From Chamaecyparis obtusa (taxonomy: Eukaryota; Streptophyta; Pinopsida; Cupressales; Cupressaceae), in contig BSBK01006348.1 in the NCBI GenBank assembly GCA_027943335.1, positions 557,001 through 621,000 on the forward strand: DNA of 64,000 nucleotides. Reading direction: 5' to 3'. Below, in pieces: positions 9,721-19,759 of the stretch; position 1 is the first letter of the stretch; every line of letters begins with the position of its first letter. The notes beneath the pieces were generated by a model that was not told the origin of the DNA, searched no databases, and saw only the letters and a program-made list of their open reading frames with translations. A program made the position numbers and the translations under genes.

Positions 9721-10860
9721 ATGATTGAGAGATTTTCGGATTCTGATCACACTATGGCGCCCAGTAGTGATGGACAGTGGTGGTTGAAGGCACTGCAAAG
9801 GATTAGCAAAGAGCTTAGTGAGGGTATTGATCTTCCATTAGATATATTGGAAGTATGTTTGTGTAAGGTTGACCAATTACCTTCAAGATTGATAAAGAGG
9901 ATCCTTTCTCCAATTAAGGATGCCTTAAGTCAACCCAAGCTTGTGAGACACCATGACAAGGAAATGAAGTTGGCAGCTACAACATGTCTTAGTGAGATTT
10001 TGAGAATCTGGGCTCCTAGAGAACCGTATGATGACAACACCATGATAGAGATATTGCATTTGATCGTTGACAGCTTTCAAAGTCTTGATGACTTCACTGG
10101 TGACCCTTTTGGCAGGAGATCTACAATATTGGAGAATTGTGCAAATGTCAAAGTAAGTAACCTCCTCTTAGATCTAGAATTGCAAGACTTGATCCATGAT
10201 ATGTTTCATCACTTCTTGGTCACAATCAAGGAATGTCATGATAGTAAGGTTACAGTTGCTATGGAGAGCCTTATGATTTCGTGCATTGAGGAGATGGATG
10301 AAATATCCCAACCTATCATATCTATGTTGTGGGCTGTTCGCAATCTGGAATGTGTTCCATCTATGGCAACGTGTAGATTGGTGAGTAATGTATTCAAGCA
10401 TTGTGAAGAAAAACTAATATCTCATTTGCACAAGTGGAAGAAAGTTGATGACGGCGATAAAGGTGATGCTTTACACGAGGCCCTGTCTGCCACCGAGGCT
10501 TTGTCTGCCGCCAAAGTTCTCTCCGACACGGTCGCCACTGAGACTCAGTCCGCTGTCAAGGTTGTGTCCATCTCCAAGGCTCTGTCTGTCGCCGAAGCTC
10601 TGTCCGCCGCCGAGACTGTGTCCGTCGTCGAGGCTGTGTCCGTCTCCGAGGCTCTGTCCGTCACCGAAGCTCTGTCTATCACCGAGACTGTGTCCTTCAC
10701 TGAGGCTGTGTCCGTCACTGAGGCCTTGTCTGTCGCCGCGGCTGTGTTCTTCGTTGAGACTATGTTCACCGCCGAGATTGTCTTCAGGTCGAGGTCCCCT
10801 TTGGGCCAAGATTGCCTTCGGGCCGAGATTCCCTTCGAGCAGGGATCCTCTTCGAATTGA
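9721..10860 (+). CDS. Captured PDS5-like cohesin-regulator fragment fused to a hexapeptide repeat tail
   Basis: An uninterrupted 379-codon ORF; Met at 9721, with a second Met at 9754 whose context (MAPSSDG) may be the original start. Residues ~15-245 match the N-terminal HEAT-repeat region of plant PDS5: RHHDKEMKLAA...CLSEI, APREPYDDNTM, an ILHLIVDSF block, RRSTILENCA, LLLDLELQDLIHDMFHHFL and a HCEEKL segment, in the family's order. PDS5 binds cohesin and controls sister-chromatid cohesion. Only this N-terminal portion is present, with no introns over ~700 bp, consistent with capture from spliced RNA. Residues ~252-350 are an ALSVAE-type 6-residue repeat not found in PDS5. Whether a protein is made is unknown; the intact frame contrasts with the decayed ORFs around it. 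Confidence 0.8.
   Translation: MIERFSDSDHTMAPSSDGQWWLKALQRISKELSEGIDLPLDILEVCLCKVDQLPSRLIKRILSPIKDALSQPKLVRHHDKEMKLAATTCLSEILRIWAPREPYDDNTMIEILHLIVDSFQSLDDFTGDPFGRRSTILENCANVKVSNLLLDLELQDLIHDMFHHFLVTIKECHDSKVTVAMESLMISCIEEMDEISQPIISMLWAVRNLECVPSMATCRLVSNVFKHCEEKLISHLHKWKKVDDGDKGDALHEALSATEALSAAKVLSDTVATETQSAVKVVSISKALSVAEALSAAETVSVVEAVSVSEALSVTEALSITETVSFTEAVSVTEALSVAAAVFFVETMFTAEIVFRSRSPLGQDCLRAEIPFEQGSSSN
10478..10775 (+). repeat. 18-bp in-frame minisatellite fused to the PDS5 fragment
   Basis: About 16 copies of an 18-bp unit such as GCTCTGTCCGTCGCCGAG encode ALSVAE / TVSVVE-like hexapeptides. The same repeat follows the PDS5 fragment in R6 (45130-45700, minus strand). Confidence 0.85.
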
Positions 10861-10945
10861 GATCCCCTTTGGGTCGAGATCCCCTTCGGATCGAGATTGC
10901 CTTCGGATGGAGATTCCCTTCGAGCCGAGATTGCTTTCCAGACGT
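10786..10945 (+). repeat. 17-bp minisatellite
   Basis: Units such as GGGTCGAGATCCCCTTC repeat roughly nine times. The 17-bp length breaks the frame, and the PDS5 fusion ORF ends within it. R6 retains a few units near 45090-45150. Confidence 0.75.
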
Positions 10946-10990
10946 CTCGCAAAATTACCTCCTGGCAGAGACCACCTTTAGAACATTACA

Positions 10991-11503
10991 GTGTTGTCAG
11001 CGTCAGCATCTGTGTCTGTGTCCATGTTGGAAGAGATTGTTGAACATGAGGGTGTGAAAAATTTCATGGGTTGGCATTGTTGGGATCTTGGTGAAGGGCA
11101 TGGCAATAGTTATACCAGAGTGACGCAGTTAAAGCTTGATGACGGTTTACTCGTCCCAACTAAATCCAACTATGTGCATATGGTCCAACAGCAGCACAGA
11201 CTTTTCAACGGATATCACTACCAACATTCGCACTTGGTTTGGGATTTGAGCATTGATGAGTTTGATGTTTGGTTTCATTGGGATCCTAGTGACTCTGGGC
11301 ATGGCAACAATTATATCAGAGTGGAGCAGCGAAAGCTTGATGGAGAGTTACTTTTCTCGCTTACTTCCAGGCGCATGCGCATGGTCTTGTTACGGCTTGA
11401 GCGTTCCAGTGGATACAGTTATCAATGTCCGTGCCTAGTTTGGAATCCTGGAGTATTGATCATGGATTGCTTGAGGGCAAGCAATTTTTGGGCGGTGAGG
11501 ATT
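10991..11503 (+). pseudogene. WDP-module ORF (unknown function) near the R4 3' end
   Basis: An open frame from about 10991 runs into the 3' LTR. Visible motifs are repeats of H(C/F)HWD(L/P) / LVWDL / HWDPSDSGHGNNYIRVEQRKLD-like elements; two rough internal copies occur (WDLGEGHGNSYTRVTQLKLD near 11080-11140 and the related one near 11275-11340). R3 has the same HWDPGG...RVEQRKS pattern at about 38965-39080. I do not recognise the family. The frame may start further upstream, disrupted by the 17-bp minisatellite. Confidence 0.5.
11471..11503 (+). other. R4 polypurine tract and conserved upstream block
   Basis: TTGAGGGCAAGCAA is followed by a purine-rich GGGCGGTGAGGA that abuts the 3' LTR. R3 (39567-39597) and, on the minus strand, R5 (about 62009-62040) have the same arrangement. 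The purine tract primes plus-strand DNA synthesis. Confidence 0.75.
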
Positions 11504-12895
11504 TGTGATGTCCCCAATTTTAATAAAGTTATTATATTTGGGTCCTGATCGATTTAGTTTATCTCGGGCCCATTTTCTTTTGTTGGCGTAGGTGTAGTTG
11601 TCGCCGTCGGCTCTTTTGTGCACTCTCGGGAGTTTTCCCGATGGGTATTTATGCTCGACATGTATGTTAGTTTTCATATGTGGAGATTTATATTTGATTT
11701 GTATTTGCGAATTCCTGTTGGGATTCTGCTTTTCGCCATTTCGGAGGCGAAAGACCCTCCCTATTTGGTTTGTTGCAATTTCAGTGGGATTCAACCCTCA
11801 CCCTACTCTGCTTGTTTCTACTTGTATCGGATCTGGCAAATCCGAAGTTTCGTCAATAAATTCAATAAGTTCTTTCTAGTAAACATATCTGGCTTACGAG
11901 TCTTCGAAAGTCATATTCTATCCTTGGCAAAGAAGCAAAGACATCATAGAAACATCCGAGAGATACCACGAAACACACCCTTCGCCACCCTCCATTCGCC
12001 ACCTCCGTACGACTCCTCTTAGTCACTGTACGGCCAAACCAGCTTCCATACGGTCCTCTCCAGCTACCATACGGCTAGACCATCACCATACGGCCTTAGT
12101 TCACATCACTGTATGGCCTCAGCCATGTTCCTCCATACGACCTGAAACTTCACCGTACGGCCCAGCCTGCTCCACCGTACGACACTCCCAGACCCGTATG
12201 GTCATCTCAGTCTCCACCGTGCAGCCAACTTCCAAACACCGTACGATTTGCCTGCCTCGGGTCTGCCTATCTGCCTCCGGCCTGCTTGCCTCCGGTCTGC
12301 CTGTCTACCTCCGGCCTGCTTGCCTCCAGCCTGTTTGCCTCCGGATGGCCTGCCTGCATCTGACTTGCCTGTCTACCTCCAGCCTGTCTGCCTCCAGACA
12401 ACCTGCCTACCTCCGACCTGCCTATCTGCCTTCGGCCTGCTTGCCTCCGGTCTGCCTGTCTACCTCCGGCCTACCTGTCTGCCTCCCGACAACCTGCCTG
12501 CCTCCGGCCTGCCTGCCTCTGGCCTGTTTGCCTTCGGACGGCCTGCCTGCCTCTAACCTGCCTATCTACCTCCGGCCTGCCTGCCTTCGGCATGTCTGCC
12601 TCCGGCCTGTCTACCCCGGACAGTCTGCCTTCCTCCGGCCTTCCTGCCTCCGGTTTGTCTACCTCCGGCCTGCTTGCCTTCGGCCTGCCTGCCTCCAGCC
12701 TATCTGCCTCTGGACGGCCTGCCTACCTCCGGCTTGCCTGTCCGCCTCCGGCCTACCTGCCTAGCTCCGTACGGCCTGCCTACCTGGTTCCATACGGCCT
12801 TTCGATTCAGTGTGTGGCCTGTCCTCCGCACGATCCATATTAGAAACAGTAGACAAAGGCCTGTTTCTAGTTGAGTTGTGTTTGGGAACATTACA
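11504..12895 (+). repeat. R4 3' LTR
   Basis: 1392 bp, TGTGATGTCCCC to GGGAACATTACA, followed by the ttctt duplication. It includes CCGTACGG motifs at 12000-12245 and a shorter minisatellite at 12248-12772. Confidence 0.9.
12248..12772 (+). repeat. CTGCCTGCCTCCGGC minisatellite, R4 3' LTR
   Basis: The same 15/19-bp units as in the 5' LTR, about 200 bp shorter in total. The array length has changed since insertion, or during it. Confidence 0.85.
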
Positions 12896-12900
12896 TTCTT

Positions 12901-13197
12901 CCTCCACGCGTACCAGATTTCTTGCCAATAGTCGAGGGATTTGTCCAAGTAGATCGTACACTACTGGTGGCACTGAACGCTCGTCCCGTACTGTGCTCTC
13001 TAGAACCGCTCTCTCTTGGGCTTCCCTTTGCACGTACTAGTCAACTGAGACTTCCCAAGCAGACACCAGATCTTGTGTCACTTGATCTTCCCTTGTTATT
13101 TCCTCCTCTTCTCCATCACTATTCGTTATTAGTACACATGGTAGGAAGGGCCTTCCCATTACTCCATCCTGCCCAAGCCGAGATCTTCAGGTTCAAA
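12901..13197 (-). pseudogene. R1 gag N-terminal region
   Basis: The minus-strand frame at about 13033-12896 is rich in Arg and Glu (a VRDERSVPPVVYDLLGQIP-like tract) and runs into the R4 target site. It resumes past R4 at 8155. No conserved domain is recognised in this leader part. Confidence 0.5.
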
Positions 13198-13217
13198 CTT
13201 ACGCAACGACGCCAAAA
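13198..13217 (-). other. R1 primer-binding-site candidate
   Basis: Directly inside the LTR the minus strand reads TTTTGGCGTCGTTGCGTAAG. This resembles the TGGCGCCGTTGCC-type primer sites of some plant Ty3/gypsy lineages rather than the tRNA-Met type used by the other elements here. Confidence 0.55.
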
Positions 13218-13527
13218 TGTAGAATAGTTATACAAACAGAGAATATAAAGCGAAACTTATTACCAATGATACCAATAGTACATTAAACATCAATGTTAAA
13301 GCAACATAATGCCATACCATGAAACTAAGATACTAGAATACAAAGATGGCAAGGAAATGCTATGTTCTTTATTGATACCAAAAACCAACTGTTTTACATC
13401 AAAGACCAAAGTGCTTATAAGATAGTCGATTGGTTGGGAAAACTAACGAATGCACCTCCTCGCTCCTAACTACCCTCCCGACAAGAGATAACTTGAACTA
13501 ATACAATATTACTTTATTTGTACTACA
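13218..13527 (-). repeat. R1 5' LTR (310 bp)
   Basis: On the minus strand it starts TGTAGTACA at 13527 and ends ATTCTACA at 13218, next to the primer-site candidate. An AATAAA signal lies near 13370. The outer target flank is attga (13528-13532), and the partner LTR lies off the window. Assignment rests on the ends and the adjoining site, not on a second LTR copy. Confidence 0.6.
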
Positions 13528-13564
13528 ATTGACTGAAAGGATAAGGATATTTTGATCAGTGAAA

Positions 13565-14754
13565 ACATTTGGGATTTGAAATAAGAGCATAGCCTAGCTT
13601 ACTTAAGGTTATTGGTAGGAAAACTCAATGTCTTCAGCAATCTCCTGCAAAGGGTAGAATTCTTTTGACACAAGAAAATTGTTTGACCTTCAAGGCAACC
13701 TTAGAGAAGTTAATTAAGGAGAATATTCATCCACAAGGCCTCAATAGTCATGAGTTAACAAATATAATTCAAGGAGATCAAAGAGAAAAAAAAAAGAAAT
13801 TAAAAACTAATTTCTTACCAGTTAATGTTTGGTTTGATGAGGAATGAAAAATTGCAAGGACAAGTTTGAAAGAGCCAAGCAAGCAGAAGGTAAATATCAA
13901 TTTGTACAAGCAAATTTAAAAAATGAATTCATGAACACAAGGCAGGAAGGGCTAAACTACCTTGGCAAGAATAACTTGAAGCTTTTTTTGAAGGAGCTTC
14001 AACCAAGAAAGAAGAAATCTGGTAATAAGATTTCAGCTAGCGAATGGTTCAAATATGCACAACAACTTTATGAGAAGGAAGCAAAAGTGGATCTCCCTCC
14101 CTTGGTCAACACCACTACAAAGCTTTTCACATGACATGAAGTTGACATTGACATTAAAAATGGGGGATGGAAATGTAAAGGACTTGGTTAAACTTCAAGC
14201 GGAGCTTAAAAAATGGAGAATGAGAACTCTTGCATTGCAGATTATGAGAATTTTCAACAACATTCTGCAAGGTTTTTTGAGAAATTGGACAACCAACATA
14301 GAAATACCTCTTTTTTAGAGTGGTGATGTTAACAAACCTTCCAATTACAGGACCATAATGATCAACCCCTTATTTGTGAAACCTTTTGGCAATATAGTTG
14401 AAAATAGAATCAGCAAATGGGTAGAAAAAAATAAAGAAAGAAAAACAAGCAAAAGGTCAAGCAAGATTTAGGCCTAAGCACTCTAAAGTTGACCATAAAA
14501 TCATTTTGAGGCACATCACTGAATATGTTTGGGAAGAAAGCTAAGATGCCTTTTGTTGTTTTGTTGACTTCAAAAAGGCTTTTGACACAGTCCCCAAGGA
14601 TAATCTAGTGTAGAACGAAAGATCTTGATATTTCTATGTATTTAAGAGCAGTTGTTCATATGTTTTATGATGAATTTAAAGTCAAAATCAGGCCTTTAGT
14701 AGGCATCTCAAAATGTTTTAGGAGTGACATTGAGGCAAACACAGGTGCCTCCTA
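13565..14754 (+). pseudogene. LINE, first half: pre-RT region and start of reverse transcriptase
   Basis: Open tracts at 13665-13847 and 13844-14134 (overlapping, frame-shifted) include the NVWFDEE and CKDKFERAKQAEGKYQ motifs typical of the region between endonuclease and RT in plant LINEs. From 14340 come NYRTIM and, at 14563-14600, VDFKKAFDTVPKDNL, which is RT motif A with its aspartate. Several stops and shifts are present. The endonuclease is missing, so the copy is 5'-truncated, as is common for LINEs. It is cut at 14754 by S1. Confidence 0.75.
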
Positions 14755-15317
14755 TGTAATGTCCCTTCTTATTCTCCTTTCATAATTTCCTACAAAACCG
14801 ACATTAGCGCAAAATATTACACATATTTAAAATGACTCATACTCTACTCTAAGTTAGTAAGGGGGGATTTGATTCTTAAGGCTGCCTCTAGGCCAAGCTT
14901 CATAGAATTCCCGATTTTCGGCTTGAGGGATATAAGATCCACTCTAAGCAACCAGGCTATCAACATGTCATCCCATAGAGCACTGCCCATAAGAATCTCT
15001 TGGAAGCAATAAATGCTATCTAAGCCTACGCATATGCATATGACTGGCATCAGTATATATACTGTCTATGTGAGATTATAACAATCACGAAACTAGGGAA
15101 ACTATAACAATTTCCTCTAGTCCCCTTCAAATATGGGATCCATCTCTTAATGAATATAAGATTCATTCTGTCTATGGTTTCCATATCATCAATTTGGGTG
15201 GACATATAAATGTACCAAAAATTAATGTAAATTATATAATCATATATTCAGATTTATCTATAAAAGAAATCCAGAGGTATTCAAAAATGCACATAACATA
15301 AATATGTAAATCTTAAT

Positions 15318-15374
<57 letters not shown>

Positions 15375-16966
15375 TTATAGATGAGAATAGAATCATTCGT
15401 GTGTGTGTGTGTGTATATATATATTAATAAATAATTTTCATTCAAATTAAATATCATATCCAATGTCAAATACCTTTCTGTTTTGCTACCAACAGTCAAT
15501 TCCCTGTTGCTGATATTCCTTTATCATTTACAAATATACATATATTCATATAATATATAATTCATATATATATTATTCTTAAGAATATTCATATATATTT
15601 ATTTTATAATCAATATTAGTTTGTTGATGCTTACCAGCATAACACATTTTCCTATTTGTATACATACCATTTATATAATCTCCTGTTCATTATATGTATG
15701 TATACACATACAGACAGAAATATATATATATATATAATTTAATTTTTTGTCAGATTTTATTGTTATTGTTATTAATATATACTTGTAATCTTACTACTAT
15801 AACTGATATTAATACTATCATACATTCCTAATAGTATTATGATATAATATTATCATGAACAACAATGCAGATTTTCACCGAATTATTTCATTATGTATGG
15901 AGGCCCATACCACAGTATATAGTTTGTACTTGTAGAAATATTTGTTTGCTAGCGGTTTTATTTTCTTAGAACGATAATTCCCTTACTTATCTCCCTTTCC
16001 AAATGTGCAGGACAATGTAATGTTCTTAAAGATTGGATGTATGTTTTATGGCATTGATGTTTAAAATGATATGTTGGATACTTAGTGTGTCTAATCTTTA
16101 TTTGTTATAGTTGCCATCCAATAGTTTATATCAATCTCTTAGTTATGACTGAGAACAATTTCATTGTCTTTTCCTTGAGTGACCAGAACGGTCTCTTCTT
16201 ACTCAACAACGATGTCAAATACGGAAGAAGAGAAGAGTCATGACAGGTGGTGATACGATAATATCTATTCCCTGCAGGCTCATGGAGATTCATGTAGATT
16301 CCAATGCATATTATGTTCAGTGATTAGGATCTTCATCCCCCATGTTTTTCCTATATTGTCAGTGCGGAATGTATCCTTCATACGCTGACCCAATTCCTTC
16401 CCTCCTTTCTTTCGCATACTTTCTAGATGATTTTATATCTCTCTAATGACTTCTTCAGGGACATATCTTTTCATAAAGACAACTCTCCAAACCAAATCGC
16501 ACCTTTTTGTCAACTATTTTAATGTATATTAATTACTTCTAAAAATCACATTTCTTAATGTAATTAATATAGTCGCTGCATTATGCAAATCGTATCTAGC
16601 ATAATCTAATACACAGCCTTTCAGATTCTTCAAACATTTGATATTCCAAAGTTATTCATAAGGTGATCCACGCCACCCAATCTTGTCATTAATTTTGAAT
16701 ATTATTTTGTTTTATTAATATAATGTTATTATTACTATTCAATATATATATATATATATAATCAGAGTGTTATTTTGTTTTATTAATAACATAATAATAA
16801 CATATTATTATCATTCGATTAACAATGAATAATATTTACTATTCTTGATTAATTAATATCACTATTTACTAATAATAATATTATTTGCTTATTTACTAGC
16901 AACATTGAATATTACTAATATTATTTATTTATTTATTAAATCTTATTTCAGAGAGGGGACATCACA
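14755..16966. mobile_element. S1: 2.2-kb AT-rich solo LTR splitting the LINE
   Basis: It starts TGTAATGTCCC and ends GGGGACATCACA, so the termini form a ~12-bp imperfect inverted repeat. It is flanked by identical tccta duplications at 14750-14754 and 16967-16971. The LINE RT continues on both sides. There is no coding potential; the interior is AT-rich with (TA)n and (GT)n tracts. The termini resemble those of the R3/R4 family, but the interior does not, so the relationship is uncertain. Confidence 0.75.
15322..15424. repeat. (TA)n / (GT)n microsatellites in S1
   Basis: About 25 TA units at 15322-15372, then a (GT)7-8 run at about 15399-15413 passing into (TA)n. Shorter TA runs are at about 15719-15738 and 16742-16761. 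Confidence 0.9.
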
Positions 16967-17937
16967 TCCTATCTCCTACTCTTCATGGTTTATATATTGA
17001 CAAACTTGAAGAATGGCTGAATTGGTAAGGGGAGACGAGGTCAGTTTGGGAGAGTTTGTGATCAAGCTTCTTTAATATGCAAATGGGCTTATTGATTGCT
17101 AAATCAACACATGAGCTGCAAGAACATTTACATGTCCTTGACCATTTTTTGTAGAGTAGTGGGGATACAAGTTATAAGTAGCAAGACTAAAATCATGATT
17201 TTCTCCGACAGCAAAAAACAGGACCAGCATATGTGTACTTCAAAGGCAGCACTCTTGAAATAGTATTTGAGTACAAATACCATAAGATTGACTTCAACAA
17301 CAAGCTCAGTTGGTAAGGCCATAGAAAAAATTGGGAGGTTGGAGAACTCTATATGATATCCAAAATAGATGTAGAGAGGCAAAGTTATGGGACTAGAAAA
17401 CCACTCTGGTTCTTTTTGGGCTTTTAGTACTTCCATTCGTACTTTATGGCTGTGAATTGTGGGCAAGTAGCACATCAAAATCTAACTGGAAAATAAAAGA
17501 GTTCAAAAGCACTTGATAACAAGAAAGTTCAAAATAAAAGGTTCGGTCCCATATGAGATTATGCTCAATGGGATGGAGGTTGCACATATTGAAATGATTG
17601 CAATGGTGTGTCTCATAAGTTATCTAACAAAATTGAACAAATGGAAGCTAGTAGGTGGCCTAAGGTTGTTTTCAAAGATATCATGAGCAAACGCAAAAGG
17701 TCGTGGATGAAACAAAATAGAAAATGGAATTTTTATCAAAATGGTTGTCCTACAAATAACAAAGAGATAAAAGATTTTGTTTTTGACAGATTATGGAGCA
17801 AAGTGCCAAGAAGAAAAAAAAAAGTATTATTTTGAAGAGTTCAACCCCACATGTGACCATCAACAAAAAGCATACATAGTAGCTAATATTCCATGGAGAG
17901 CCAAGATTCTTATTGCTGAGTTAAGAAGCCAATTGTA
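16967..17937 (+). pseudogene. LINE, second half: RT palm/thumb and C-terminus
   Basis: The RT resumes with an LLFMVYILTNLKNG-like tract, then the catalytic box at 17076-17087, which reads YANG in place of YADD, so the two aspartates are lost. Later come KSTHELQEHLHVLDHF, a KYHKIDF block (family: YKYLGI), and from about 17430 the tract matching LYGCELWA of the family. The C-terminal open stretch 17608-17835 (SNKIEQMEASRWPKVVF) ends near 17937. Multiple stops make it inactive. Confidence 0.7.
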
Positions 17938-18309
17938 AGGAACCATGTTGGTTCAACCTCTATCCCACATGTATCTATTTATGATTTTGATTTGTTTTTG
18001 CAAAATTTGTATTTTTTTGTGTTTTTGCGAATATGTGTTATGCCCCCCATTCGAAGCCCTATTGGCAATATCCTCATTGTTTTCACACCCATTTTTGTTA
18101 AGTCTCTAAGAGACAAAATTGAAACGGTGACAAATAAAGAAAATCAATTAAAACTTTACCATAAAAGATTTAATAATAAATAATTAGAAAAATATAAAAT
18201 ATAAATAGATAAATAATAAATAATATATCTAATATATTGAATGATAATATATCAAATATTATCATAACATAATATAATATATTAAATGATCATATCAAAT
18301 ATTATCATT

Positions 18310-18363
<54 letters not shown>

Positions 18364-19759
18364 AATTGTTGTCGTATCATGCTTTAAATTAAAAATGATA
18401 TGACTTCAAACTCTAAGTATGTTTTGTAAATAAATAAGTCATTTATTTACTTAAAACTTAAGTTGTTTATTTTATTTTATTTTTCTTTGATTATTGTTAA
18501 GTTTTTATTAATATGTTGCATATAATATCATGTATAAATAACGTGTGCTAAGATCGTAAATTTAAATGCATTTATCGTTGCAAGGTTGTTTATATGAAAT
18601 ATATTGTGTAACATATTATTAAAAATCTCTTTTTAAGCCTTCATGTCGTTTTTGATAGTCTAAGTTTGGTGATCGACTTTACAAGTCCGAGTTGCAAGGT
18701 TATTTTAAATAAACTTGTTAAAAATTGAGTAAAGCCCTACGTTTTATAGTTCTTTCCCCAATTTTGGCTATTATTTCAATTTGCTGAAGTCTTTTTTCAA
18801 ATGCTTTAAGTCCAACATGGCTATTGTCGGCATATAAGGGATATAAAACAAGTTTTTATAAAACTTGTTAAGGCTTTTTAAAGTCTCGATTTATGTATTA
18901 TCGGGCTCTTTTCCATTCATCACAAGTTTTTAACTTGGAACATGAAATATTAGGCCCGATACTTGAAAAAGACTTTGGAAAACCCGACAGTGCAATTTGG
19001 GGCATTCTTGAAGGCGTATGAAACTTGTAAAAGGCCATGAACAACCGAAACAGAGAGATTGATGCTATTTTTGACTTGGAAACTTGCCATTTGGCTTTTG
19101 AAACCTGTAGGTGAGTTGTAGTTATTTTTCCATTCACGCGAAACCAGTGAATCATTGCTATAAACGCTGAATTTGGAGGAGAAATGCTGAGTCATAATAG
19201 CAAAACGCCGAGCCTTAAATGGAGGTTTCTCAGTTTGAGTCCCATAATGTTTTCTTCATTTCTTCCAATCCACGTATGATCGTTCATTTTCTACCGGTCG
19301 TCTTTGACAAAAAACCTGAGTATGCTTACTCTTTTATGGTTGTTTTTCCATCTCGATAGTCGTTTTGTCTATTTGAGCAGTCGTTCATGGTTTTTTTCGT
19401 AAAAACGTGCTTTTTTTGTAGATTTCCATGGTCACATCTGCTCTTTCCTTAGTCGTTTTTTATTTCATAGGTCATTTTTATCATTTTATTGTTCATATCT
19501 ATGTTGTTGTATATGAGTCATAAACGTTTTGGTAGTGGTTTAACTTTTTTTCCAGCGTTTAGGGTTTCCCTTTGTGCCATCTAGTTAAAGAAGGATTTGT
19601 GTTTCGTTTTTGTGCTTTTGAAGCCATATTTGGGGGTTTTTTACTTTTTATTTTTAATTTTTAAATGTTTACAATTTTACAACTTACTTATTTTGTTGAA
19701 TAAAAGGTTTTTTTAAATCAAAATTGTGTACTTAATGTTAATTTTACTTCGTACTTGTA
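17938..19759. other. AT-rich DNA without recognised genes
   Basis: This contains a (TA)n tract at 18316-18356 and otherwise unremarkable AT-rich sequence. Part of it (about 19200-19759) is probably the 5' portion and an intron of the hAT element, because a splice acceptor-like TTGTAG sits at about 19754-19759. Confidence 0.4.

Larger units (their letters stand above)
8161..12895 (+). mobile_element. R4: non-autonomous LTR retrotransposon carrying a PDS5 fragment
   Basis: A complete structure on the plus strand: 5' LTR 8161-9683, tRNA-Met primer site, internal region, polypurine tract, 3' LTR 11504-12895, with ttctt target duplications at 8156-8160 and 12896-12900. The LTRs start TGT(A/G)ATGTCCCC and end GGGAACATTACA. 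The internal 1.8 kb holds a PDS5-like ORF, in-frame minisatellites and a WDP-module ORF. There is no gag, protease, reverse transcriptase or integrase, so movement would need enzymes in trans. It is inserted in the R1 gag. R6 (44293-47543) is a sister copy. Confidence 0.9.
1..13527 (-). mobile_element. R1: partial Ty3/gypsy-like LTR retrotransposon, minus strand, carrying nested insertions A and R4
   Basis: Reading the minus strand from 13527 there is a 310-bp LTR, a primer-binding-like site, gag, two zinc knuckles and a retropepsin. The downstream part leaves the window at base 1, so the 3' LTR and any reverse transcriptase are not visible. Two insertions interrupt it: A (2641-6902) splits the second zinc knuckle, and R4 (8161-12895) splits the N-terminal gag region. 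Both have 5-bp target duplications, so R1 is older than both. The coding frames carry scattered stops and shifts, so this copy looks dead. Lineage within Ty3/gypsy is unresolved because the reverse transcriptase is missing. Confidence 0.8.

Noticed and set aside
10445..10981. Alternative ORFs overlapping the PDS5 tail on both strands
   Set aside because: They are shadows of the 18-bp and 17-bp minisatellites in other frames.
15281..15499. 72-codon ORF
   Set aside because: It is largely a translation of (TA)n and (GT)n microsatellites within S1.
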